From NCBI RefSeq assembly GCF_900182955.1, contig NZ_FXUL01000016.1, positions 62,001 to 126,000 of the forward strand: a stretch of DNA of 64,000 nucleotides. The letters run 5' to 3'. This DNA comes from Noviherbaspirillum suwonense. GTDB lineage: Bacteria; Pseudomonadota; Gammaproteobacteria; Burkholderiales; Burkholderiaceae_D. Position numbers and translations under genes: made by a program. Of this stretch, positions 57,294-64,000 are shown in pieces. Numbering within the stretch: the first letter of the stretch is position 1; each line of letters opens with the position of its first letter. The notes beneath the pieces were generated by a model. It searched no databases and was not told the DNA's origin. It saw only the letters and a program-made list of their open reading frames with translations.

Positions 57294-59405
57294 ATGCCGG
57301 TTTCCTGGTCTTCCGTGGCCCGCGCCACGATTTTCCCCCTCTTCCTGCTTGTCGCCTGCGGCGCGCTGCTGCTGGACCCGCTGCCGCTGCAAACCCTGCG
57401 CAACACCATGTTCGACCAATACCAGCGCTGGCAGCCGCGCGCCTACCGGGACGTCGGCGTGCGCATCGTCGACATCGACGACGAAAGCCTGCGCCGCCTC
57501 GGGCAGTGGCCCTGGCCGCGCAGCCAGGTTGCGCAACTGGTGGAGAAACTGCAGGCGGCCGGCGCGGCGTCGGTGGCCTTCGACGTGCTCTTTTCCGAGC
57601 CCGACCGCACCGCGCCGCAGGCGCTGCTGAAGCACTGGATCGTGGCGCCGGACATGGCCGCGCGGCTGGCCGCGCTGGACGACCCCGACGGCCTGCTGGC
57701 GGCGGCGCTGCGGGACGGCCGCACCGTGCTCGGCGTCGCCGCCGTCAACGACGGCAGCGGCCAGCGTCCGCCGGCGCCGCATTTCGGCCTGGTGACGCGC
57801 GGCCCGGACGCCAGCGCGCGGCTGCCCGCGTTCAATGCCGCGATCGGCGCGCTGGCGCCGCTGTCGGCCGCCGCCGCCGGCAATGGCGCGATGACCTTCA
57901 TCCCGAACGCCGACGGCATCGTCCGCCGGGTGCCGCTGATGCTGCGCGCCGGCGACGCGATGCTGCCGTCGCTGGCGGCCGAGGCGCTCCGGGTCGCGGA
58001 GGCCGCGCGGACCGTGGTCATGCATACCGGCGACGACGGCATCGCCGCCTTCGGCATCGGACGGCACACGCTGCCGGTGACGGCGGCCGGCGAGTTCTGG
58101 GTGCATTTCACCCGCGCCGCCAGCGAACGCACGGTGCCGGCCTGGCGGGTGCTCGACGGCAGCGCGCCGGCCGCCGCCATCGACAAGGCCATCGTGCTGG
58201 TGGGCACCTCGGCCCAGGGCCTGCAGGACCTGCGTTTTTCGCCGCTGGGCGGCATCATCCCCGGCGTGGAAGTGCATGCGCAGGCGCTGGAACAGGTGCT
58301 GGCCAGGTCCTGGCTGCAAAGGCCGGCCTGGGCCGGCGCCGCCGAAGCCCTGGCGCTGGTCGCCGGCAGCCTGCTGCTCTACCTGCTGGCGCTGCACAGC
58401 GGCGCATTGCCGGCCGCGCTGGCGGCGCTAGCCATGCTGGCAGCGCTCAACTGGGGCGCATGGCAGGCCTATGCGTCCGGCCGGCTGCTGCTGGACGCCG
58501 CCACGCCCAGCATCGGCATGGCCGGCGCCTTCGTGCTGGCCAGCCTGCTGCGCCACCGCGCCAGCGAACGCCGACAGCGCTGGGTGCGCCAGGCATTCGC
58601 GCGCTACGTGTCGCCCAACCTGGTCGCGCACCTGGTCGACCATCCGCAGCAACTGCAGCTGGGCGGCCGCCGCCAGGATTGCAGCTTCATCTTCACCGAC
58701 CTCGAAGGCTTTACCGGCCTGATGGAAAGCCGCGACCCTGAACAGGCGGTCAGCCTCCTCAACGACTACCTGGAACAGCTGATCCGGATCGCGTTCGAGC
58801 ACGACGGCACGCTGGACCGCATCGTCGGCGACGCCATCGCCATCATGTTCTCCGCGCCCGTGCCGCAACCGGATCACCCGGCGCGGGCGCTGGCCTGCGC
58901 GCTGGCGATGCATCGCTTCGCCGAGGACTATGCCGCCACGCAGCAGGCCCGCGGCATACCGTTCGGCCGGACCCGCATCGGGGTGCATTGCGGCGAGGTC
59001 GTCGTCGGCAATTTCGGGGGGGCGGCCATCTTCGACTACCGGGCGCTGGGCGATCCCGTCAATACCGCTGCGCGCCTCGAGACCCTGAACCGGCACCTGG
59101 GCACCCGCATCTGCGTTTCGGGGGCGATCCGCGCGGCCTGTCCGGATGCGGTGATGCGGCCGGTGGGCGACGTCCTGCTAAAGGGCAAGCGCCAGCCGCT
59201 GGCGGTTTTCGAGCCTTTGGGTGTGGGGTCGGCCGACCTTGCCTACGAAGCTGCGCACGCGTTGCTGGCGGCGGGGGATGTGGACGCATTGCCTGCGTTT
59301 GAGCGGCTGCACGCGGAGCGGCCGGATGATGGGCTGGTGGGGTTTCAGCTGCGCCGCTTGCAACATGGCGAGACTGGCGACATGGTGGTTATGTCGGATA
59401 AATAA
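57294..59405 (+). CDS. CHASE2-domain adenylate/guanylate cyclase
   Basis: A 703-residue class III nucleotide cyclase. One N-terminal helix (FPLFLLVACGALLLDPLPL) and an extracytoplasmic CHASE2 domain (about 40-330, with VRIVDIDDESLRRLGQWPWPR) are followed by three helices (about 345-425). The cyclase domain is at about 460-640. Metal-binding aspartates are in FIFTDLEGFTGLME and DRIVGDAIAIMF, and the transition-state region is ALGDPVNTAARLE. It should make cAMP (or cGMP) in response to an envelope signal. It is divergent from the diguanylate cyclase gene and followed by the repeat region. Confidence 0.92.
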   Translation: MPVSWSSVARATIFPLFLLVACGALLLDPLPLQTLRNTMFDQYQRWQPRAYRDVGVRIVDIDDESLRRLGQWPWPRSQVAQLVEKLQAAGAASVAFDVLFSEPDRTAPQALLKHWIVAPDMAARLAALDDPDGLLAAALRDGRTVLGVAAVNDGSGQRPPAPHFGLVTRGPDASARLPAFNAAIGALAPLSAAAAGNGAMTFIPNADGIVRRVPLMLRAGDAMLPSLAAEALRVAEAARTVVMHTGDDGIAAFGIGRHTLPVTAAGEFWVHFTRAASERTVPAWRVLDGSAPAAAIDKAIVLVGTSAQGLQDLRFSPLGGIIPGVEVHAQALEQVLARSWLQRPAWAGAAEALALVAGSLLLYLLALHSGALPAALAALAMLAALNWGAWQAYASGRLLLDAATPSIGMAGAFVLASLLRHRASERRQRWVRQAFARYVSPNLVAHLVDHPQQLQLGGRRQDCSFIFTDLEGFTGLMESRDPEQAVSLLNDYLEQLIRIAFEHDGTLDRIVGDAIAIMFSAPVPQPDHPARALACALAMHRFAEDYAATQQARGIPFGRTRIGVHCGEVVVGNFGGAAIFDYRALGDPVNTAARLETLNRHLGTRICVSGAIRAACPDAVMRPVGDVLLKGKRQPLAVFEPLGVGSADLAYEAAHALLAAGDVDALPAFERLHAERPDDGLVGFQLRRLQHGETGDMVVMSDK

Positions 59406-59460
59406 CGAGGGTTAAGCTGCGATGCTTAAGCCGCCAGAGTTTAATCGGTTATCCGTTTCA

Positions 59461-59983
59461 CGCGGCGACCGTTGCGGTTGTCTTTAGCGCCGCGCAGCGA
59501 CAGTTGCGGTTGACGTTCCGCGCAGCGACAGTTGCGTTTGACGTTCCGCGCAGCGACAGTTGCGTTTGACGTTCCGCGCAGCGACAGTTGCGTTTGACGT
59601 TCCGCGCAGCGGACAGTTGCAGTTGTGGTTGCAGTTGCAGTTGCCCGCGCAGCGACAGTTGCCGTTGCCGTTGCCGTTGCCGTTGCAGTTGCCGCTGCTT
59701 GTGAAGTGGCCGTTGCCGTTGCAGTGGGTCCCCGTTGATGACGCCACGTCGCTGGTGCCGAAATCGGATAAAGAAGCGTCCGCTGTCTGAGCGAAGCGAG
59801 TTTCGGACGCTTCCCGATTTCGGTGCCAGCGGCGTGGGCACCCCGCGCAGCGGGGCGGCATCTCCGGGGTCGCCTTCTCTTGCCTACTTCTCTTGGCGAA
59901 GCAAGAGAAGTAGGTCGGCTGCCGGGCCGAAACCCGGCTAGGTCGTCCGGCAGGCCAGCCGGTATTGCTTCATCCGCCAGCAG
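59461..59983 (+). repeat. Structured dispersed-repeat element, left (sense) copy
   Basis: Non-coding element of about 520 bases, repeated in inverse at 60068-60489. In order it has a GACCGTTGCGGTTGTCTTTAG start, a 28-base tandem array, a GTTGCN-rich stretch and three hairpins. Hairpin 1 (59751-59830) has a 17-base outer stem with loop-side stem GAAGCGTCCG. Hairpin 2 (59883-59914) is TACTTCTCTTG / CAAGAGAAGTA around GCGAAG. Hairpin 3 (59921-59938) is GCCGGG / CCCGGC. Open frames across it are by-products of the low-complexity sequence. Confidence 0.75.
59491..59602 (+). repeat. 28-base tandem repeat array (4 units)
   Basis: Four nearly perfect copies of a 28-base unit start at 59491, 59519, 59547 and 59575, each beginning CGCGCAGCGACAGTTGCG; unit 1 has one change, and a fifth copy is partial. 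The unit length is not a multiple of three, so the same peptide phases recur in all frames, which argues against coding. Confidence 0.85.
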
Positions 59984-60067
59984 GTGCACCGTCGCGAAGC
60001 CGCTTTTGCAGTTTGCAACGACTGCACGTCAGGAGAACGCGCCACAGCGCAAGGCGCCGATGCTGCG

Positions 60068-60489
60068 TCTGCCGGCGGATGAAACATTGAGGCTTCACTG
60101 CCGTGGGGAGTAGCCGGGTGTTCGGCCCGGCAGCCGACCCGCTTTTTTGCTTCGCCAAAAAAGTGGGGCAAAAAAGGCGACCCCTACGATGGCGGTCCGC
60201 TGCGCGGACTGCACGCGCCGCCAGCACCTGAAACGGGAAGCGTCCGAAACTCGCTTCGCTCAGACAGCGGACGCTTCTTTATCCGTTTCAGGCGCTGGCG
60301 ACGCGTCGCCATCTAACGGGGATTCACTGCAACGGCCACTTCAAAAGCAACGACAACTGCAACTGCAACTGCAACTGTCGCTGCGCGGGCAACTGCAAAA
60401 ACAACCACAACTCCAACTGTCGCTACGCGGAACGTCAACCGCAACGGTCGCTGCGCGGTGCTAAAGACAACCGCAACGGTCGCTGCGCG
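60068..60489 (-). repeat. Structured dispersed-repeat element, right (inverted) copy
   Basis: Inverted partner of 59461-59983, aligned over the GTCTTTAG block, the GTTGCN stretch and all three hairpins. Hairpin 1 (60220-60299) has the same 80-base length with a differently sequenced but still paired outer stem. Hairpin 2 (60138-60167) has an A/T-run stem around the same GCGAAG loop. The 28-base array is nearly absent, leaving about two units. The 84 bases between the copies have no recognised feature. Confidence 0.75.
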
Positions 60490-60617
60490 TGCAACCGCAA
60501 CCGCACGCTACGGCCCACTTCATATTCGGATCCCGCGCCCGCCCCGCCGCGGCCCCCACACTTCATCCGCCACGCGATCGACAAACAACGCTCGCGCCAG
60601 CACGAAATCCCGCAGGC

Positions 60618-62909
60618 TCATGCCCGCGTCTGCTCCAACGCCCCCCGCCTCCCCTGCTCCCCTTCATACTGCACCCTCCAATACCGCCCATACCGATACC
60701 CATACCCGTACTGCCGGTTCCTCAACGGCACCCCGTTAAACAGAAACCCGTTCGCCGCGAGCCCGGCCTGGGTCAGGTGCTTGAGCGACTCCGCCACGTC
60801 CCCCGCCGTCGTCATCCCCGCCCGCGTAAGCAGGTAGATCGCCGACGCATGCATCCCCAGGATCACCGAATCCGACACCGCCAGCACCGGCGCGCTGTCG
60901 ATCAGGATCACATCGTATTGGGCTTCCAGCGAGCTGAGCAGCGAACCCAGCGCCGGCCGCATCAGCAGCTCCGACGAGTCTTCCGGCAGCGCGCCCGTCG
61001 ACAGGAAATCGACGTTGGGCAGCACGCCCCGGTGCAGCACGCTGTCGATGCGCTTGACGCCGGCGATGACGTCGGACAGGCCGAGCTGGCGGCCGACGCC
61101 GAAGTAGCCGTGCAGGTGGCCGTTGCGCAGGTCGCCGTCGATCAGCAGCACGCGCTTGCCGCCCGAGCCGAGCAGCGCAGCGAGGTTGGCGGAGACGAAG
61201 GACTTGCCGGTGCCGGCGGTCGGGCCGGTGATCAGCACCACCTTGCCGGCGAGCCGTGACAGCGTGTACTGCAGCACGGTGCGGAAGCTGCGCAGGCTCT
61301 CGATGGCGACGTCGGTCGGGGCCACGCGCGCCAGCAGCGGCATCTGCATGCTCTTGGGGTCGGCATTGGCCAGCATCTCGGTTTGCGCCTTGCTGTACGG
61401 GATGGCGGCATAGGCCGGCACGCCCAGCATCTGCTCGATCTCGGCCGGGTCGTCGATGGCCTTCTGCAGCGACTTGCGCACCAGCGCGCCGAAGACGCCG
61501 GCCATCAGGCCGGCCAGCAGCGACACGCCGACGATGCGCACGCGGTTGGGCGACACGGGCTTCTCGGGCATCAGCGGCATGTCGACCAGGCGCACGTTGC
61601 TGGTCTTGGCCACCGTGGTCAGGCGCAGCTGGCGCGCGGTGTTGAGCAGCGCGGTATAGAGTTCGGTGTTGACCTTGACGTCGCGCGACAGCCGCACCAG
61701 TTCCTGCTCGACCTGCGGCAGGGTCCGGATATGGCCGGCCAGCTTGCGGATCTCGCCGTTCACCTCGGCCAGCTGCGCATTCACGCCGATCACGAACGGA
61801 TGCTCGGGCATGAAGCGGGTCAGCAGGTCGATGCGCTTCTGCTCCAGCTCTATCTTGCGGGTCTTCAGCGAGGCGGACTGCTGCAGGCCGATCTTGGCTT
61901 CCTCGCCCAGGTCGATGGTGCTGTTCTGGTTCCTGAACTGCGAGTAACGCACTTCCGCAAGCTCCAGCTGCTTCTTCATGTCGGGCAGCTGCTTCTCCAG
62001 GAAGGCCAGCGCGCTGTCCGCTTCCTGGGTCTTGCGCGACGCGTTCTGGCTGATGTAGGCGCGGGCGATCTCGCCCAGCAGGTTGCTGACCTGGACCGGG
62101 TCGCCGCCCTGCAGCGAGGCCCTGATGATGCCCGACTGCTTGCCCTGCTCCGTCACCGACATGTGCTTGAGGATGTCGTCGATCAGCACCTGGCGCGACG
62201 CATGGATCAGGATGAAGCGGGTGCCGGGCTTGGCGCTGATATGGTTGATCAGCAGTTCGAAGCGGCCCGACGGCAGCACGAAGGAAATCGGCTCGCCGAC
62301 ATGCCCGACCGCGGCAAAGCCGCTTTGCGGCTCGTTGATCCGGTACTTGCTGTTGTCTTCCAGCGTCAGGCTGAACTCGCGGTTGAGCAGCTCCTCGGGC
62401 ACGGCCATCACGCCGATGTCGATCTTTTCGCCGCCCCAGGCATAGCCGTGCTGTCGCACCCAGTCCGGCGCGGAAATCAGCTCGCTGTACCGCGACAGCC
62501 ACTTGCCCACCACCGGCAGGTAGTCAGGCTCGCCGCTGATGTCCAGCCCCAGCTTGTCGACCGCGCGCGAGATCACCAGCCGCGACTGGAACAGCTCGAT
62601 CTCGGCGCTTGCGCTGGTCTTCATGCTGAACATCGAGCCGCTCTCGCTGAGGAAGTTCTTCGACTCCTTCGGGCTTTCCTCCTCCACGTGGATCAGCACG
62701 TTCGCCTCATAGACCGGCCGCGCCAGCAGCGCATAGGCGGTGCCCAGCAGCAGCACGACGAAGGCCAGCCCGAACACCAGCCAGCGCTGCTCGTACAGGA
62801 TGCTGAGGTAGCTCGAAAGCTCGGTGTCGTCGCCGGCGTCGCGCTGCGGATTGACGAACTGCTGCACCGGCAACAGGCCGGGGGGCTGATAGCGTACAGA
62901 GTTGGACAT
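60618..62909 (-). CDS. Exopolysaccharide tyrosine autokinase/chain-length regulator (Wzc/EpsB type)
   Basis: Inner-membrane bacterial tyrosine kinase, 763 residues. The Wzz-type domain has helices at about 43-62 (WLVFGLAFVVLLLGTAYALL) and 465-485, with a coiled-coil periplasmic part between. The cytoplasmic kinase carries Walker A GPTAGTGKS near residue 570, Walker A' VLLIDGDLRNG and Walker B VILIDSAPVL. The tyrosine-rich tail RQYGYGYRYGRYW is the autophosphorylation cluster. It controls polymer length and export together with the Wza-like protein encoded just upstream. Confidence 0.95.
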   Translation of the reverse strand: MSNSVRYQPPGLLPVQQFVNPQRDAGDDTELSSYLSILYEQRWLVFGLAFVVLLLGTAYALLARPVYEANVLIHVEEESPKESKNFLSESGSMFSMKTSASAEIELFQSRLVISRAVDKLGLDISGEPDYLPVVGKWLSRYSELISAPDWVRQHGYAWGGEKIDIGVMAVPEELLNREFSLTLEDNSKYRINEPQSGFAAVGHVGEPISFVLPSGRFELLINHISAKPGTRFILIHASRQVLIDDILKHMSVTEQGKQSGIIRASLQGGDPVQVSNLLGEIARAYISQNASRKTQEADSALAFLEKQLPDMKKQLELAEVRYSQFRNQNSTIDLGEEAKIGLQQSASLKTRKIELEQKRIDLLTRFMPEHPFVIGVNAQLAEVNGEIRKLAGHIRTLPQVEQELVRLSRDVKVNTELYTALLNTARQLRLTTVAKTSNVRLVDMPLMPEKPVSPNRVRIVGVSLLAGLMAGVFGALVRKSLQKAIDDPAEIEQMLGVPAYAAIPYSKAQTEMLANADPKSMQMPLLARVAPTDVAIESLRSFRTVLQYTLSRLAGKVVLITGPTAGTGKSFVSANLAALLGSGGKRVLLIDGDLRNGHLHGYFGVGRQLGLSDVIAGVKRIDSVLHRGVLPNVDFLSTGALPEDSSELLMRPALGSLLSSLEAQYDVILIDSAPVLAVSDSVILGMHASAIYLLTRAGMTTAGDVAESLKHLTQAGLAANGFLFNGVPLRNRQYGYGYRYGRYWRVQYEGEQGRRGALEQTRA

Positions 62910-62983
62910 GGCTGCTCTTCAGGTCTGTGGTCTGACGGGCGCCGGCCTGCGGAACAGGACGGCCGTTTTTTGTTGATCTCTTT

Positions 62984-64000
62984 TCAGCGCACCGGGCTCA
63001 TTGCGCTCACTGCCGACGACAAGGACCCGGGGAATATCTGGCTGATGGTCCGATGCCAGTTGGTCAGCGGGGTCGCCGCCACATATACAAGGTCCTTCGC
63101 GTCCAGTTCGAAGCTTTCCGCCATGGCCAGCGCGCCCTGGGCCTGTGCGTCGAGCCGGTAGACCACCGGCTCGGACGCCGAGCGGCGCACCACGTAGACC
63201 TGGCTGGCATCCCCGGAAAGCGGATTGATGCCGCCCGCCTCGCCCAGCGCTTCATTCAGCGACAGCCGGCCGTTGTGCATGGTCAGCGCGCGCGGCGTCA
63301 CCACTTCGCCGGACACGAACACCTTGCTCTCGTCGCGCGAACGCACCCGCAGCACGTCGCCGTTCCTGAGCATGATGCTGGCCGGGTTGACGCCCTGCTG
63401 CACCATCTGCGGCAGATCGATCAGGTAGGTGCTGCCGCCGCGGCTCAGGCTGATGCGGCTCTGGTCGGCGCTGGGCAGCATGCCGCCGGCGCGGTTGATC
63501 GCTTCCATCAGCGTCATCGCCAGGTCGTTGATCGCATGCACGCCGGGCTGCTTGACTTCCCCGTCGACGTAAATGCGCTTGCTGCGGTAGGACTGCACCC
63601 GCATCGTCACGTTCGGGTCCCTGATGTAGCGGGCAAGGCGCGACGCCAGCAGCTTGCGGGCCTGCTCCTCGGTCAGGCCGGCGACGCCGACCCGGCCGGC
63701 ATAGGGAAACTGGATCTCGCCGTTGTGGTCTACGCTGAAGCCGGCGGCGGGCGTGACGCCGGACGCGGCGTCCGGCGCGCCGGCCGGCAGGCCGATCGCG
63801 GCGCCGTTGAGTTCGGGATGGTCCCAGACCACGATGGAAAGCACGTCGCCGCTTTCAATGGCGTACGGCGCCGGCGGCTCGCTCAAGCGGCTGATGTCGA
63901 GGCTGCTGCGGCTGCTGCGGGCGGCGCGCTGCGCCTCCAGCAACTGCGGGGTGATCTCGCGAAACGCGGTCGCCGGGGCGGCGCTGTCGGCCGCCGCCGC
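62984..64000 (-). CDS. Polysaccharide export outer-membrane protein (Wza/EpsA type), 5' end outside window
   Basis: Partial gene: 338 codons are visible and the frame stays open to the window edge, so the N-terminus with its signal or lipobox is missing. The polysaccharide export domain begins near YAIESGDVLSIVVWDHPEL, followed by SLBB/soluble ligand-binding repeats (KRIYVDGEVKQPGVHAI, SKVFVSGEVVTPRALTM). The C-terminal helix region for the outer-membrane pore is at the end (NWHRTISQIFPG). It lies 74 bases upstream of the tyrosine kinase gene in the same direction, the usual order in exopolysaccharide operons. Confidence 0.93.
   Translation of the reverse strand, partial: AAAADSAAPATAFREITPQLLEAQRAARSSRSSLDISRLSEPPAPYAIESGDVLSIVVWDHPELNGAAIGLPAGAPDAASGVTPAAGFSVDHNGEIQFPYAGRVGVAGLTEEQARKLLASRLARYIRDPNVTMRVQSYRSKRIYVDGEVKQPGVHAINDLAMTLMEAINRAGGMLPSADQSRISLSRGGSTYLIDLPQMVQQGVNPASIMLRNGDVLRVRSRDESKVFVSGEVVTPRALTMHNGRLSLNEALGEAGGINPLSGDASQVYVVRRSASEPVVYRLDAQAQGALAMAESFELDAKDLVYVAATPLTNWHRTISQIFPGSLSSAVSAMSPVR

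Noticed and set aside
59491-59602. Possible CRISPR-like array
   Set aside because: The 28-base units are directly adjacent with no unique spacers, and no cas genes are present.
59441-59989. Open frames across the 28-base repeats giving NCNCNC/QLSLRG-like peptides
   Set aside because: The same peptide phases recur in all three frames because the repeat unit is not a multiple of three. There is no ribosome site and no domain.

Overview
The window reads as chromosome of a GC-rich betaproteobacterium, most likely Burkholderiales and probably Oxalobacteraceae (Herbaspirillum/Noviherbaspirillum/Massilia-like). The reasons are the gene orders (lolC-lolD-tatD-comEC; recJ-prfB-lysS; a complete iscRSUA-hscBA-fdx-iscX operon), an EF-P with arginine at position 32 next to an EarP rhamnosyltransferase gene, a Gram-negative trimeric porin, and Wza/Wzc-type exopolysaccharide genes. 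The genus is inference. I see no prophage, insertion sequence or CRISPR array.

Layout. 0-7.2 kb (minus): alpha/beta hydrolase, EamA transporter, then the tightly packed lolC-lolD-tatD-comEC run. 7.4-13.4 kb (plus): a conserved gene coupled to recJ, then prfB with its programmed +1 frameshift and lysS; an orphan HigA-like regulator lies between on the minus strand. 13.7-20.3 kb: a glycine-zipper envelope protein and, opposed to it, the iron-sulfur cluster assembly operon with a promoter covered by two IscR-like sites. 20.3-26.1 kb: a UDG-fold protein, uvrB, an aromatic/aspartate aminotransferase, two near-identical tRNA-Asn genes and a Nuc-like phospholipase D-family protein. 26.6-41.8 kb is signalling: two FNR-like paralogues without the FNR cysteine cluster, a nucleotide-sugar pyrophosphorylase, a hydroxylase/deacetylase/beta-propeller operon, a periplasmic binding protein followed by a degenerate REC-GGDEF protein, a GAF-GGDEF-EAL protein, a NarL-type kinase/regulator pair whose kinase lacks the usual histidine, and REC-HPt and REC proteins. 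42-46.3 kb (minus): a tungsten aldehyde oxidoreductase operon with a convincing sigma-54 promoter and enhancer palindrome. 46.6-54.8 kb: a membrane protein, a DUF4832-type secreted protein, efp, a porin, earP and the methionine importer metNIQ. 55-59.4 kb: divergent sensor genes for cyclic di-GMP and cyclic AMP. 59.4-60.5 kb: a non-coding, head-to-head inverted duplication of a structured repeat. 60.6-64 kb: Wzc-like tyrosine kinase and a Wza-like export protein cut by the window end.

How it works together. The left half is mostly housekeeping: lipoprotein sorting, DNA uptake and repair, translation termination and charging, Fe-S assembly. The right half is accessory: environmental sensing through second messengers and phosphorelays, aldehyde oxidation needing a W cofactor and Fe-S clusters, envelope remodelling and exopolysaccharide export. 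The least explained items are the duplicated structured element at 59.46-60.49 kb, the sigma-54 control of the aldehyde oxidoreductase operon, and several signalling or repair proteins whose canonical catalytic residues are replaced.
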